A stretch of DNA of 64,000 nucleotides from Amphiplicatus metriothermophilus (GTDB lineage Bacteria > Pseudomonadota > Alphaproteobacteria > Caulobacterales > Parvularculaceae): positions 1 to 64,000 of the forward strand of contig NZ_FZQA01000005.1 of NCBI RefSeq assembly GCF_900199215.1, given 5' to 3'. Position numbers and translations under genes: made by a program. Below, in pieces: positions 46,801 through 55,028 of this stretch. Under the pieces are notes generated by a model that searched no databases, had not been told where the DNA came from, and was given only the letters and a program-made list of their open reading frames with translations. The first letter of the stretch is position 1. Each line of letters opens with the position of its first letter.

Positions 46801-47350
46801 CCGCCTCGTGCCGGCGGGTGTGCAGGCCGGTGACGCCCGCGGCTTCCTCAAGCAGACGGCGGCGGTTCTGGGGCTTGGCGTTGATGAGCTCGGCGACCTG
46901 GCCCTGGCGGACCAGGGCCGGGGAGTTCGCGCCCGTAGCGGCGTCGGCGAAGAGAAGCTGCACGTCCTTGGCGCGCACCTCCTTCGCGTTGATGCGGTAG
47001 ATCGACTGCGTGCCGTCCTCTTTCTGGACGATGCGGCGCGAGACCTCGATGACCGGGCTGTCGTTATATTCGGCCGGCGCGGAGCGGTCGGCGTTGTCGA
47101 GGGCGAGCGTGACCTCCGCCCAGTTGCGCGCCGGACGCATCGACGTGCCGGAGAAGATGACGTCGCCCATCCCTTCCCCGCGCAGGGCCTTGGCCGAGGT
47201 CGCGCCCATCACCCAGCGCAGCGCTTCGAGCAGGTTCGACTTGCCGCAGCCGTTCGGCCCGACCACGCCGGTCAACCCGTCGCGGATCTCGAAATCCGTG
47301 GCGTCGACGAACGACTTGAAGCCGACAAGGCGAAGATTGGTGAACTTCAC
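43874..47350 (-). CDS. smc: Chromosome segregation ATPase SMC
   Basis: The 1158 residues give the full SMC layout: Walker A (GPNGCGKSN) near residue 32, two very long coiled-coil arms rich in Ala, Glu and Arg, a hinge region around 500-640, the ABC signature LMSGGEQALTA, and Walker B VCVLDEVDAPLDD. SMC with ScpA and ScpB compacts and aligns new chromosomes. The start is GTG at 47350. Upstream lies the DsbA-like lipoprotein gene, a gene order conserved in alphaproteobacteria. The very high Ala/Arg coiled coil gives long antisense open frames that are not genes. Confidence 0.96.
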   Translation of the reverse strand: MKFTNLRLVGFKSFVDATDFEIRDGLTGVVGPNGCGKSNLLEALRWVMGATSAKALRGEGMGDVIFSGTSMRPARNWAEVTLALDNADRSAPAEYNDSPVIEVSRRIVQKEDGTQSIYRINAKEVRAKDVQLLFADAATGANSPALVRQGQVAELINAKPQNRRRLLEEAAGVTGLHTRRHEAELRLRAAEQNLERLDDVIGELESQKAALARQARQATRYRNISGDIRRAEAMTAYLRWREAVEARQEAEARLAEIAALIEDTARAAAAASAAQTAAHEALDPLRQAEAEAAAALHRLTVAREGLDDEARRAAAALERLAGEIERLDGDLARERELLKDAESAVDTLAREEAGLKAREASEAERLKRAGETMAETAERLAEAEREFDAKSREAAEIDARRRAAAAAIDETERRLRKIGAQIDALAAERASIEPTPAQARALDEAAARFVAAEEAARAAETALHRAEEERAGAEEREAALRGPRQKAEQALSEIRAECDALKRVLESHGDGDWPALIEEVDVEPGYENALAAALGDDLGAALDDAAPAHWSAHGAAPLEGLATALPAEAAPLARFVKAPPRLARRLAAIGVVAPEAGPRLMASLQPGQRLVSRAGDLWRWDGFVSRAEAKTPAAIRLEQRNRLAALGADLEAATARAAAAAEEHQSAREALARRQEIEREARSLLAESRRELEAARSDLAAREREHARASARITAIDEALARLEEDRAEAEAALAARRAEKDALPDPALIAEALAELREALAGARARASEARAAHADLSREAKMRADRLADIGRERGVWASRGETAEARIRELEARLADAQAARAEAADAPAEIEEKRKALIDRIEEAERRRAEAGDALARAVADAQEADRGAKAADRAAAEAREARARLEAQAESAVLRVEEAAGVAQETCSAPPEELLAIAEHKDGAPLPAREDVERRLERYKRERENLGGVNLRADEEMREVAARLEELAAERADCDGAVRKLRAAIGGLNREARQRLVEAFETVNRNFGTLFTRLFNGGHAELRLIDSDDPLEAGLEIFASPPGKKLASMSLMSGGEQALTATALIFAVFMANPAPVCVLDEVDAPLDDANVERFCRLLHEMAQETETRFIIITHHALTMSRMDRLYGVTMVERGVSQLVSVDLRKAEQLAAAE

Positions 47351-47452
47351 GTGCTCAGTCCCGGCGACGGCCCGGCCCGGCGGGGGCCGGACAGGCGCTT
47401 GGAAAGCCGAGTGATCGCCGATTCTGCGACGCCGCCAACTCCTTGCTTTTCC

Positions 47453-48154
47453 CTAGCCCTGGGATTCGGCGAGCGCCGCGTCGAGAACCTTCTCGAAATC
47501 TTCGACCGTGCGCACCGCCTGCTTCTCGCCGTCGACCACGAAGCTCGGCGTCGAATTGATCTGATACTTGTTCGAAGCCTCGTCGACATTGGCGTTGATG
47601 AGCTCCACGAGCTCCTGGCGCTGCATGCACGCGTCGAAAGACGCCTCGTCCATGCCGGCCTGGGCGGCGATCTTGAGGAGCTCCGCCTTCGGGTCCTCGC
47701 CGTAGATCCAGGTGCGCTGGGTCTTGAACAGGGCCCCGAGCACGAGGAAATAGGCGTCGCGCCCGCCCTTGTCGGCCGCGCAGCGCGCGAGCACCGAGCC
47801 CACATAGGACAGGCCCGCCGGCGCGGTCGGGAATTCGCGGAAGACGAACTTCACCTTTCCGGTGTCGACATATTTCTCCTTGATCGCCGGGAAGACCGTC
47901 TCGTGGAAGGCGGCGCAGTGCGGGCAGGTGACCGAGGCGTACTCGATCACCGTGACCGGCGCGTCCGGATCGCCCAGAAACATTTCCGCCGCCGCGCCGG
48001 TCTCCGGCTTGGTCTGCGTTTCGGCGGCGGCGTTTTCGGCCGACGCCTCCGTTTCATCGGCCGGCTGCTGCTCGCCGTTGGAGGACGCGCCGCCGCAGGC
48101 GGCGAGGAAAAGCGGGACGGCCGCCAGCGCGGCGCGGGGAAGCAGTCTCAACAT
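47453..48154 (-). CDS. DsbA-family thiol oxidoreductase (lipoprotein)
   Basis: This protein of about 233 residues has a signal ending in the lipobox LAAC (20), then a DsbA-type thioredoxin domain with CPHC (in SVTCPHCAAFHE) and cis-Pro in NSTPSFVVDG. It should catalyse disulfide exchange in the periplasm. An acidic linker (about 25-55) separates anchor and domain. The ATG at 48154 has GAGAGG six bases upstream. It lies 102 bases upstream of smc, as in many alphaproteobacteria. Confidence 0.9.
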   Translation of the reverse strand: MLRLLPRAALAAVPLFLAACGGASSNGEQQPADETEASAENAAAETQTKPETGAAAEMFLGDPDAPVTVIEYASVTCPHCAAFHETVFPAIKEKYVDTGKVKFVFREFPTAPAGLSYVGSVLARCAADKGGRDAYFLVLGALFKTQRTWIYGEDPKAELLKIAAQAGMDEASFDACMQRQELVELINANVDEASNKYQINSTPSFVVDGEKQAVRTVEDFEKVLDAALAESQG

Positions 48155-48254
48155 GCGAACCTCTCGATCAGGCGCGGCGCGTCCGGCCGGCGCGGTGGAA
48201 AATCGCCCATGCCATGCCCCGATGCAAGGGCGGGGCATGGGCGGGAAGCGGCGG

Positions 48255-48701
48255 TCATTTCTGCTCGTTCGCCGAAGCCGAGGCGCGGAATCGGGCGAGC
48301 GCGCCGTCCAGCGGGCTCGCCTCGCCGGACCGGGACGCCGCTTGCGGCTTCGCGCGCGAAGCCGGCGCGCCCGCCTGGCGCACCAGAATGCGTCCGACCC
48401 GGTCGGGGCCCAGATAATCGTTCAGCCGGCGGCGCAGGGCTTCGGCCTCGAACTGCACGCGCGCGGCGGCCGCGCCATGCGGAACGAACACTTCCAGCGT
48501 TCCGCCCCGCGCGCCGGTCAGCTTTCCCGGCCGGCAGAGATCGGCGAGCGCCGGGCCGGCGAGCGTCGGCCAGCGCTCCGCCAGCGCCGGGTCGGCGTAG
48601 CGGGTCTCGCGGGCGAGATCGGCGAAAACCTTCGCCGCATAACGCCCGATCGCCGGCGGCGCCGGGCGCGGCGGTCTGGTTTCGAGGCGGTCGCGGGCCA
48701 T
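48255..48701 (-). CDS. dciA: DUF721 / DciA-type helicase-loading protein
   Basis: This 148-residue protein has the DUF721 core (RPGKLTGARGGTLEVFVPHG, VQFEAEALRRRLNDYLGP) that binds DNA and helps load DnaB in bacteria without DnaC. The ATG at 48701 has AAGGAG upstream. It is divergent from mutY, and that pair followed by DsbA and Smc is a common alphaproteobacterial arrangement. Confidence 0.85.
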   Translation of the reverse strand: MARDRLETRPPRPAPPAIGRYAAKVFADLARETRYADPALAERWPTLAGPALADLCRPGKLTGARGGTLEVFVPHGAAAARVQFEAEALRRRLNDYLGPDRVGRILVRQAGAPASRAKPQAASRSGEASPLDGALARFRASASANEQK

Positions 48702-48768
48702 CGGGGCTTGCTCCTTGCGGGCGGGCGGGTCTTGTCTCAACGGCGTAATCTAGCACGTTCGTTTTCCG

Positions 48769-49854
48769 ATGAGCGCACGCGTGGAAAAAGAAACGCCGCG
48801 AACGATCGCCGCCCGGCTGCTCGCCTGGTACGACGCGCACGCCCGCGATCTGCCCTGGCGCATCGGCCCGGCGGCGCGCAAGCAGGGCGCGCGGCCCGAC
48901 CCATACGCGGTCTGGCTCTCCGAGGTCATGCTTCAGCAGACGACGGCGGCGACCGTGCGCCGCCGCTATGCGGACTTCATCGCCCGCTGGCCCACGGTCG
49001 AGGCGCTCGCCGCCGCCCCGCTCGACGAGGTTCTGGGCGCGTGGGCAGGGCTCGGCTATTACGCCCGCGCGCGCAATCTTCACGCATGCGCCCGCGCGGT
49101 GGCGCGCGATCGCGGCGGCGCGTTTCCCGATACGGAAGAAGAGCTTCGCGCCCTGCCGGGCGTCGGCCGGTACACCGCCGCCGCGATCGCGGCGATCGCT
49201 TTCGACCGCCCGGCGGCGGTCGTGGACGGCAATGTCGAGCGCGTCCTTGCGCGGCTCTTCGCCGTCGAGACGCCGTTGCCGGCGGGCAAGACGGCGATTC
49301 GCGCGAAAGCCGAGGCCCTCGCGCCGCATGAGCGGCCCGGCGATTTCGCCCAGGCGATGATGGATCTCGGCGCGATGGTCTGCACGCCGCGAAAGCCCGC
49401 CTGCGGCGTCTGCCCGCTGAGCGACGTCTGCCGCGCGCGTCGGGATGGAAATCCCGAGCTCTATCCGCGCAAGGCGCCCCGCGGGGACAAGCCCGTGCGC
49501 CGGGGGGCGGCCTTCGCGCTCTTCGCGCCTGACGGCGCGGTGCTGCTGGAGCGCCGCCCGCCCGAGGGGCTTCTCGGCGGGATGCTCGGCCTGCCGACGA
49601 GCCCGTGGACGGAAGACGGCGCGGCGGCGCCCTCGCGCGCCGCGCCCGCAAGGGCGCGCTGGCGCCATGCCGGCGCGGTGCGCCATGCGTTCACCCATTT
49701 TCATCTCGATCTCGACGTCTACGCCGCCGTCGGCGCGCGGCGGAAAAAGCCGGCCGCCAACCAGCTCTGGGCCGACCCCGAGACGGCGCGCCTGCCGACC
49801 GTCATGCGCAAGGCGCTCGATCGGGCGCGCGGCGCCGGCTTCGGCAAGCCGTAA
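48769..49854 (+). CDS. mutY: A/G-specific adenine glycosylase MutY
   Basis: This 361-residue enzyme removes adenine opposite 8-oxoguanine. It has the helix-hairpin-helix LPGVGRYTAAAI, the catalytic Asp in VVDGNVERVL, and an iron-sulfur loop with cysteines spaced 6, 2 and 5 residues apart (CTPRKPAC, CPLSDVC). A C-terminal NUDIX-like domain recognises the oxidised base (HAFTHFHLDLDVY). The ATG at 48769 fits the family. It is divergent from dciA. Confidence 0.95.
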   Translation: MSARVEKETPRTIAARLLAWYDAHARDLPWRIGPAARKQGARPDPYAVWLSEVMLQQTTAATVRRRYADFIARWPTVEALAAAPLDEVLGAWAGLGYYARARNLHACARAVARDRGGAFPDTEEELRALPGVGRYTAAAIAAIAFDRPAAVVDGNVERVLARLFAVETPLPAGKTAIRAKAEALAPHERPGDFAQAMMDLGAMVCTPRKPACGVCPLSDVCRARRDGNPELYPRKAPRGDKPVRRGAAFALFAPDGAVLLERRPPEGLLGGMLGLPTSPWTEDGAAAPSRAAPARARWRHAGAVRHAFTHFHLDLDVYAAVGARRKKPAANQLWADPETARLPTVMRKALDRARGAGFGKP

Positions 49855-49866
49855 GGAGGCCGCCGC

Positions 49867-50261
49867 ATGGAGACGAAGATCAAACCGGTTCACACGGCGC
49901 GTTGCCATTGCGGCGCGGTGGAGCTCGCGCTCAAGCTGCCGAACGGCCTCGTCGATCTGCGCCGCTGCAACTGTTCGATGTGCCGCCGGCGCGCGCCGTG
50001 GTCGCGAGCGTCCCGTTCGCCGACCTCAAGGTCGTGAAAGGCGCGGACAAGCTGTCGCTCTACCGGTTCAACACGAAGACCGCCGAACATTACTTCTGCT
50101 CCGTATGCGGCATATACACCCATCACCGGCGGCGCTCGAACCCGAACGAGTACGGCGTCAATGTCGGCTGTCTCGACGGCGTCGATCCTTACGCGCTCGG
50201 CGAGATACCCGTCATGGACGGCGTCAATCACCCTTCGGACAGGCGAGACGGCGCCGGATGA
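49867..50261 (+). pseudogene. GFA/CENP-V family protein gene with a one-base frameshift
   Basis: The frame from the ATG at 49867 begins METKIKPVHTARCHCGAVEL and reads through CNCSMCRRR, then runs out of homology into a stop. A frame one base over continues directly as AVVASVPFADLKVVKGADKL, HYFCSVCGIYTHHRR and ends at 50261. Together they make one GFA protein of about 130 residues with the zinc-binding CxC and CxxC pairs. Loss of one G in the GC-repeat near 49990-49998 explains the break. It lies 12 bases after mutY and has its own terminator. Confidence 0.8.
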
Positions 50262-50287
50262 GGACAGAATAAGGCCGGCGCGAAAGG

Positions 50288-50320
50288 CGGGGATAACTAT
50301 TCACGTTTTATCCCCGTTTT
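50288..50320 (+). terminator. Intrinsic terminator after the GFA gene
   Basis: CGGGGATAA pairs with TTATCCCCG around an 11-base loop and is followed by TTTT. Its left arm shares the 14-mer AGGCGGGGATAACT with the terminator near 28015. Confidence 0.8.
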
Positions 50321-50405
50321 CGTGATTTAGGCGTATTTTCAAGGAGTTGCAGGAGGCGTTCCGGCGCGCTGCGCGCGCCCGGAAAAGTTGAAAATGCGCG
50401 CCCGC

Positions 50406-51266
50406 TTACTCCGGCGGCGCGATGTTGAAAGCGCGCCGGTCGAACAGGCGCCCCTGATATTCGGCCCGCCCCTCATAACGGATTTCGAGAACGCCCGCCG
50501 GCAGGCGGCGCGCGCCGAGCGGAATCGTCACGCGCCGTTTTCCGGCGTCGAGATAGGCGGCGATGTTGTCGGCTTCGGCGATGACCGACGCCGGCGCGCC
50601 CGCTTCGGCGAAGGCGAGGACGATCGCGCCGTAGGCGGAGAATTCCCCCTCGGGAACGAGCGTCGTTTCAAGTTCGAGAAGGCCGTTCGCGTCCCGCAGA
50701 AGGCGCGTCTCGCCGATGGCCGCGCGCGCCTGCCCCTGGCCGGTCCGCAGGATCACCGGCGTCGAGACGCCGAGCCCGATGTCGAGCTCGAGCCCGCTCC
50801 CGGCCTTGCGCAGCGGCGTGCGAGCGGCCTCGGTCTGAATGAGCAGATGCGAACGCCGCTCTCCGGCAGGCGGGCGCGCGCCCTTGCGCAGCGAAACCCT
50901 GACGGTCGTCGCGGCGCCCGGTTCGAGTCTGAAGAAGGCCGGCGAGACCTCGAGATAGGGCGCGGCGCTGAGCCCCGGGCGCATCGCGTCGGAAGCCGGC
51001 GCAAACGCCGTCTCAGTGGCGGCGAGATCGAGCCAGTCCACCCGGCCCTCGACGACGCGCTCGGAAGGGTTCGAGACCCGATAGGTCGCGACCGGCGCCT
51101 CGGCCGTGACGACCTGGCGCAGCGGTGTCAGCGTGATTTCGGCGCCGGCGCCGTCCCAGAAAAGAGCCAGCCCCGCCGCCAATCCGACAACGAATGCGCG
51201 CGGTCGCGCCGCCCATGTCCCCCTCGGGGGAGAATCGCCGCAGCATCGCCTTACCATGGGGGGCAT
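50406..51266 (-). CDS. PapD-like periplasmic chaperone (orphan)
   Basis: This 286-residue protein has a signal peptide after a basic start and an immunoglobulin-like domain with the chaperone pattern VSPAFFRLEPGAATTVRVSL and a basic Arg in SLRKGARPPAGERRSHLL. The second half is a further beta domain. PapD-like chaperones deliver pilus subunits to an usher; none is encoded here. The nearest genes are the GFA and mipZ genes. It may serve a distant fimbrial or spore-coat-like (SCPU) locus. Confidence 0.75.
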   Translation of the reverse strand: MPPMVRRCCGDSPPRGTWAARPRAFVVGLAAGLALFWDGAGAEITLTPLRQVVTAEAPVATYRVSNPSERVVEGRVDWLDLAATETAFAPASDAMRPGLSAAPYLEVSPAFFRLEPGAATTVRVSLRKGARPPAGERRSHLLIQTEAARTPLRKAGSGLELDIGLGVSTPVILRTGQGQARAAIGETRLLRDANGLLELETTLVPEGEFSAYGAIVLAFAEAGAPASVIAEADNIAAYLDAGKRRVTIPLGARRLPAGVLEIRYEGRAEYQGRLFDRRAFNIAPPE

Positions 51267-51338
51267 TCTACGCGGCGGAGGGTTTCCCGGCCGTAAGCAG
51301 GCGGGTAGGAAGCGCGCGTTTCAGAACGGGTTTGCGAG

Positions 51339-52160
51339 ATGACGCACGTCATCGTGCTGGGCAACGAAAAGGGCGGCTCGGGCAAGTCGACCGCGGCGAT
51401 GCATGTCGTCGTGGCGCTGCTCAAGAGCGGGCGCAAGGTCGCCGCGATCGACCTCGACATGCGCCAGCGCAGCTTGAGCCGCTATGTTGAGAACAGGCGA
51501 AAATACTGTGAAAGCAAAGGAATAGACCTTGTCTTTCCGCTCATGCCGGAGGTAAGGCCCTCCTCCCTGGACAGCCGCGAGGCGGCCCGACAGGAAGAGA
51601 CGGAGAATTTCGCCGCCGCGCTTCAGAGCCTGGCGGGCTGCGATTTCGTGGTGATCGACTGTCCCGGCGCGGACACCCATCTGTCGCGGCTCGCGCACGC
51701 CCACGCCGACACCATCGTCACGCCGCTCAACGACAGCTTCGTCGATTTCGATCTGCTCGCCCGGCTCGATCCGGCGACCGGAGCGGTGGCGGGCCCGAGC
51801 CTTTACAGCGAAATGGTGTGGGCCGCCCGCAAGCGCCGGGCGCTCGCCGGCGTGCCCGGCGGCATCGACTGGGTGGTGATGCGCAACCGGCTTTCCGCGA
51901 CCCAGGCCCGCAACAAGCGCGAGATGGGCAAGAAGCTCGAAGACCTGTCGGCGCGCATCGGCTTCCGGCTGGCGCGCGGCTTCGGGGACCGGGTCATCTA
52001 TCGCGAGCTGTTTCCGATGGGCCTGACGCTGCTCGATCTCGGCGGGCCGGACGCGCCGGTGCGTCTGTCGACCATGAGCCACGTGACCGCCCGGCTGGAG
52101 ATCCGCTCGCTCGTCGCGACGCTCAAGCTGCCCGGCCGCGAAACGAAAGAGGCCGCCTGA
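51339..52160 (+). CDS. mipZ: Division plane positioning ATPase MipZ
   Basis: This 273-residue ParA/MinD-type ATPase has a deviant Walker A (KGGSGKST, near 11-18), FVVIDCPGADTHLSR for Walker B, and the MipZ-specific stretch RRKYCESKGIDLVFPLMPEV. In Caulobacter, MipZ forms a gradient from the poles that keeps FtsZ rings at midcell, and it binds ParB. It is found mainly in alphaproteobacteria without MinCD. The ATG at 51339 starts a plus-strand run with the J-domain and methyltransferase genes. Confidence 0.93.
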   Translation: MTHVIVLGNEKGGSGKSTAAMHVVVALLKSGRKVAAIDLDMRQRSLSRYVENRRKYCESKGIDLVFPLMPEVRPSSLDSREAARQEETENFAAALQSLAGCDFVVIDCPGADTHLSRLAHAHADTIVTPLNDSFVDFDLLARLDPATGAVAGPSLYSEMVWAARKRRALAGVPGGIDWVVMRNRLSATQARNKREMGKKLEDLSARIGFRLARGFGDRVIYRELFPMGLTLLDLGGPDAPVRLSTMSHVTARLEIRSLVATLKLPGRETKEAA

Positions 52161-52230
52161 GGAGGGGCGTTCGCCCGCTTTCGCGGCGGATGCGAATAGG
52201 GCAAGCTCGCCGCTGGCCGGGAGGGCGCGG

Positions 52231-52710
52231 ATGATCGGGATGCTCGCCTTGCTCTGCGCGCTCGCCGTCGCGGGGCTGCTCTTGTGGCGCATGGCGCGCG
52301 GACGCGTCGACGGCGCGGAAAGCCGCAACGTGACGCTGTTGAAAGGCGTCGCCTTTCTCGCGCTCGCCGCCGCGCTCTTCGCCGCGAGGCTTTGGCCGCT
52401 CGCTTTCATGCTGCTGATCGCGGCGGGCGGAATCACCGCCATCGAGATCTGGCGCGCGCGCGCGATCCGGGCGCGCGAGGGCGAGGGGCTGCCGGTTCCG
52501 CGCGGGAAGATGGCGCCGAAGGAGGCCGCTTCCATTCTCGGCGTCGCCGAGGACGCGCCGGCCGAGACGGTGCGCGCGGCGCATCGCAAGCTGATCGGGC
52601 AGCTGCATCCCGACAAGGGCGGCACGGACTATCTCGCCGCCAAGATCAACGAGGCGCGGGACGTGCTCATCGCGCGCAGCGCTCCCCGCGAGGACGAGGA
52701 AGCCACATGA
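52231..52710 (+). CDS. Membrane-anchored J-domain protein
   Basis: This 159-residue protein has an N-terminal membrane helix (GMLALLCALAVAGLLLWRM), a second hydrophobic stretch near 45-70, and a C-terminal J domain with HPD (LIGQLHPDKGGTDYLAAKIN). J domains stimulate DnaK-type chaperones; this TIM14-like form would recruit DnaK to the inner membrane. A GGGAGGG site precedes the ATG. It overlaps the next gene by four bases (ATGA). Confidence 0.85.
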   Translation: MIGMLALLCALAVAGLLLWRMARGRVDGAESRNVTLLKGVAFLALAAALFAARLWPLAFMLLIAAGGITAIEIWRARAIRAREGEGLPVPRGKMAPKEAASILGVAEDAPAETVRAAHRKLIGQLHPDKGGTDYLAAKINEARDVLIARSAPREDEEAT

Positions 52711-53705
52711 CGACCGTCGACGGCGTCGCCGCCGAAGACAGGCCGACCTGCGCCGTATGCGGCGCGCCCGGCGAGATTCTCTGGCGGGGCGTGCGCGACC
52801 ATCTGTTCGGCGCGCCCGGCGTGTGGAGCGTGAAGCAGTGCGCCGATCCGCGCTGCCGCACCTGCTGGCTTCACCCTTTTCCCCTGCCGGGAGAGGAGGC
52901 CAAGTTTTATCAAAGCTATTATACGCATACGGACAGAGCGTCCGGCGGCGAGGACGCGCTTGCGGCTTACGCCGGCGAAAGCCGGGCGAAGCGGCTTGTC
53001 CGCGCCGTCCTGCGGCGCGTTCACTGGCGGCCGGAAATCTTCGCGCCCGATCTTTTCTATCTGGGCGCCCGTCCGCCGGGCGCGCTTCTCGACGTGGGCT
53101 GCGGCGAGGGAAGCTTTCTGCGCAAAGCGGCCGCGCGCGGCTGGCGCGTGCGGGGGATCGATTTCGACGAAGCGGCCGCGCGCGCCGCGCGCGAAAAAGG
53201 CGTCGAGGTCGATTACGGCGGCCTCGTCGAGGCGGGTTACGAGGCGGAGTCGTTCGACGCCGTCACGCTCAACAACGTCATCGAGCATCTGCGAAATCCC
53301 GCCGAGGTCATCGCCGAGGCGCGGCGGATTTTGCGTCCCGGCGGGGTTCTCGTGATAGCGACGCCGAACGTGCTCAGCTACGGCCATCGTTGTTTCGGCA
53401 GGCACTGGCGGGGTCTCGAGATTCCGCGCCATCTCTTTCTGTTCAGCCCCGCGACCTTGCGCCGGCTGTGCCGCGAGGCGGGCTTTGCGCGCATCGCCGC
53501 GTTCTCGACGCCGAACGGCGCGGGCGGCGCGGCGATGATGGCGGAGGCGTCGAAATTCATCGAATGGGTCGACGCCCATCCAGACCGTCCGCCGGAAGAA
53601 GCGCCGCGCGCCGACATGCGCGCCTGGGGACGGCGGGCCTTTCTGCGCTGGCTCGCCGGCTTCGGCGACGGCGAGATGGCGATCTGTATTGCGTATAAGG
53701 ACTAA
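52707..53705 (+). CDS. Class I SAM-dependent methyltransferase with N-terminal Cys cluster
   Basis: This protein of about 332 residues has an N-terminal zinc-ribbon-like region (CAVCG, then CADPRCRTCWL) followed by a Rossmann methyltransferase domain: LLDVGCGEGSFL, the acidic loop GIDFDEAAA, NNVIEHLRNPAEV and ILRPGGVLVIATPN. Such proteins often methylate sugars or lipids. The target is unknown. It starts with an ATGA overlap after the J-domain gene and is convergent with the FlhF-like gene, six bases apart. Confidence 0.82.
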   Translation: MTTVDGVAAEDRPTCAVCGAPGEILWRGVRDHLFGAPGVWSVKQCADPRCRTCWLHPFPLPGEEAKFYQSYYTHTDRASGGEDALAAYAGESRAKRLVRAVLRRVHWRPEIFAPDLFYLGARPPGALLDVGCGEGSFLRKAAARGWRVRGIDFDEAAARAAREKGVEVDYGGLVEAGYEAESFDAVTLNNVIEHLRNPAEVIAEARRILRPGGVLVIATPNVLSYGHRCFGRHWRGLEIPRHLFLFSPATLRRLCREAGFARIAAFSTPNGAGGAAMMAEASKFIEWVDAHPDRPPEEAPRADMRAWGRRAFLRWLAGFGDGEMAICIAYKD

Positions 53706-53711
53706 TTGATC

Positions 53712-54812
53712 CTACGCGATGCGGCCCGGCCGGCTCGCCAGCAGCCGGCGGGCGAGAAAGTCGGCGTTGGCGTCGATCAGCCCGTCGGAGATGAAGGGCG
53801 TCTCCGAAAAATGCGCAAGGCCCAGCCCGGCCGCATGAACCGCGTCGAGCGCCGCGCCTACGCGCTTCGAGGCGTCGAACTTGGTGACGATGACGCGCCG
53901 CACGCCGAATTCGCGGAACGCCTGCGCCCAGTCGCGGAACTCCGCCGCATCGCCGCTCGCGGGCAGGACAAGCACGGGCTCGGCCCGGCAGGCTTCCTGA
54001 AAGCTCCGGAGCGCGGCGACGTCGCCCGGATCGAAGGGGCTCACCCCCGGCGTGTCGAGCAGGATCGCGCCCGTCGGCGCGCGCGCCTTGAGCGCCTGAT
54101 CGACGTCGAACGGAGTCTCGACGATGTAATAATCCGCGCCCAGAGCGTCGCTATAGGTCTTGAGCTGCTCCACGGCGCCGGCGCGGGCCGCGTCCGCGGT
54201 CATGATGAACGCGCTCTGGCCCTGCGCGATCGCGCGGGCGGCGAGCCTGGCGGCCGAAGAGGTCTTGCCTGCGCCGGTCGGGCCCACGAGCATCAGCGGC
54301 GCCGCGCCCGAAAACCGGATCGGCGCGAAGGTGAAGACCGAGGCGAAGGCCGCCTCCATGCGATAAAGATCGTCCTCGATGCGCGCGCCTCGCGCGCCGT
54401 CGACAAGGGCTGCGAGCAGCGCCTCGCCGATCCCGTGCGGACGAAGGAGGTCGCTCATGCCCTGCGCGATCCGGTCGGACAGATCGAGCTGCGGGGCCGG
54501 CGGCCGGCTGCGGGTGAGCTCGCCGCGCAGGCGCGCCAGCGCGTCTTCCGCGAAACGCTGCTCGAGCGTCTCGTTGAGCCGCGCGCCGGCGGCGGGCCGC
54601 GCGCGGGCTTCCGCGATCGCGTGGCGGGTTTCGTCGGCGAAACCCGGCGTCGCGGGCTCGACCGGGACGGCCGGCGCCGGCCGGTCGGAAGCGGAAACCT
54701 CCACGTCGCCGCTCGGCAGATTGCGCGTCGCGATGATCACCGCGTTCTCCCCGAGCGCCCGGCGCGCCTTGGCCTTCGCCGCGTCGAGGGAAGAGGCGAT
54801 GAATTTCATCAT
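53712..54812 (-). CDS. FlhF-like SRP-family GTPase
   Basis: This protein of about 366 residues has an N-terminal region starting MKFIASSLDAAKAKARRALG, a helical N domain, and a G domain with GPTGAGKTSSAARLAARAI, DTPGVSPFDPGD and TKFDASKRVGAALD. FlhF places the flagellum at the cell pole; the start FIA-S-D-A-AKA-RRALGENAVI is typical of FlhF. No other flagellar gene is nearby. ATG pair at 54812/54809; either may be used. It lies downstream of the sciP terminator, so it probably has its own promoter. Confidence 0.8.
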   Translation of the reverse strand: MMKFIASSLDAAKAKARRALGENAVIIATRNLPSGDVEVSASDRPAPAVPVEPATPGFADETRHAIAEARARPAAGARLNETLEQRFAEDALARLRGELTRSRPPAPQLDLSDRIAQGMSDLLRPHGIGEALLAALVDGARGARIEDDLYRMEAAFASVFTFAPIRFSGAAPLMLVGPTGAGKTSSAARLAARAIAQGQSAFIMTADAARAGAVEQLKTYSDALGADYYIVETPFDVDQALKARAPTGAILLDTPGVSPFDPGDVAALRSFQEACRAEPVLVLPASGDAAEFRDWAQAFREFGVRRVIVTKFDASKRVGAALDAVHAAGLGLAHFSETPFISDGLIDANADFLARRLLASRPGRIA

Positions 54813-54968
54813 GGGGAAACTCGACACGTCCTTACAGACTGCACAGGGCCGCAGGCCGGCGCAGTATGGGCGCGAATCCCGGATTGCGAAAGCGCCGGCC
54901 CGAGGATTTTCACCCGGCCGCCCGCCTCTGGCCTGCCCGCGGGGTTGCGAAAGCCGCGCCAAAAGAAA

Positions 54969-54991
54969 GGCCCCGCGAAACGCGCGGGGCC
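54969..54991 (-). terminator. Intrinsic terminator after sciP
   Basis: GGCCCCGCG pairs with CGCGGGGCC around a 5-base loop; on the minus strand it is followed by TTTCTTTT. It separates sciP from the FlhF-like gene. Confidence 0.88.
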
Positions 54992-55028
54992 AGGGGAGGG
55001 AGCCGGAGGCGAAAGAGGTAAGAAACGC

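Noticed and set aside
43646-48748. A 1700-codon open frame on the plus strand
   Set aside because: It is antisense to smc and dsbA. The Ala/Glu/Arg-rich coiled coil of SMC at high GC leaves the opposite strand open; the product is low-complexity Arg/Leu/Ala/Gly with no domain.
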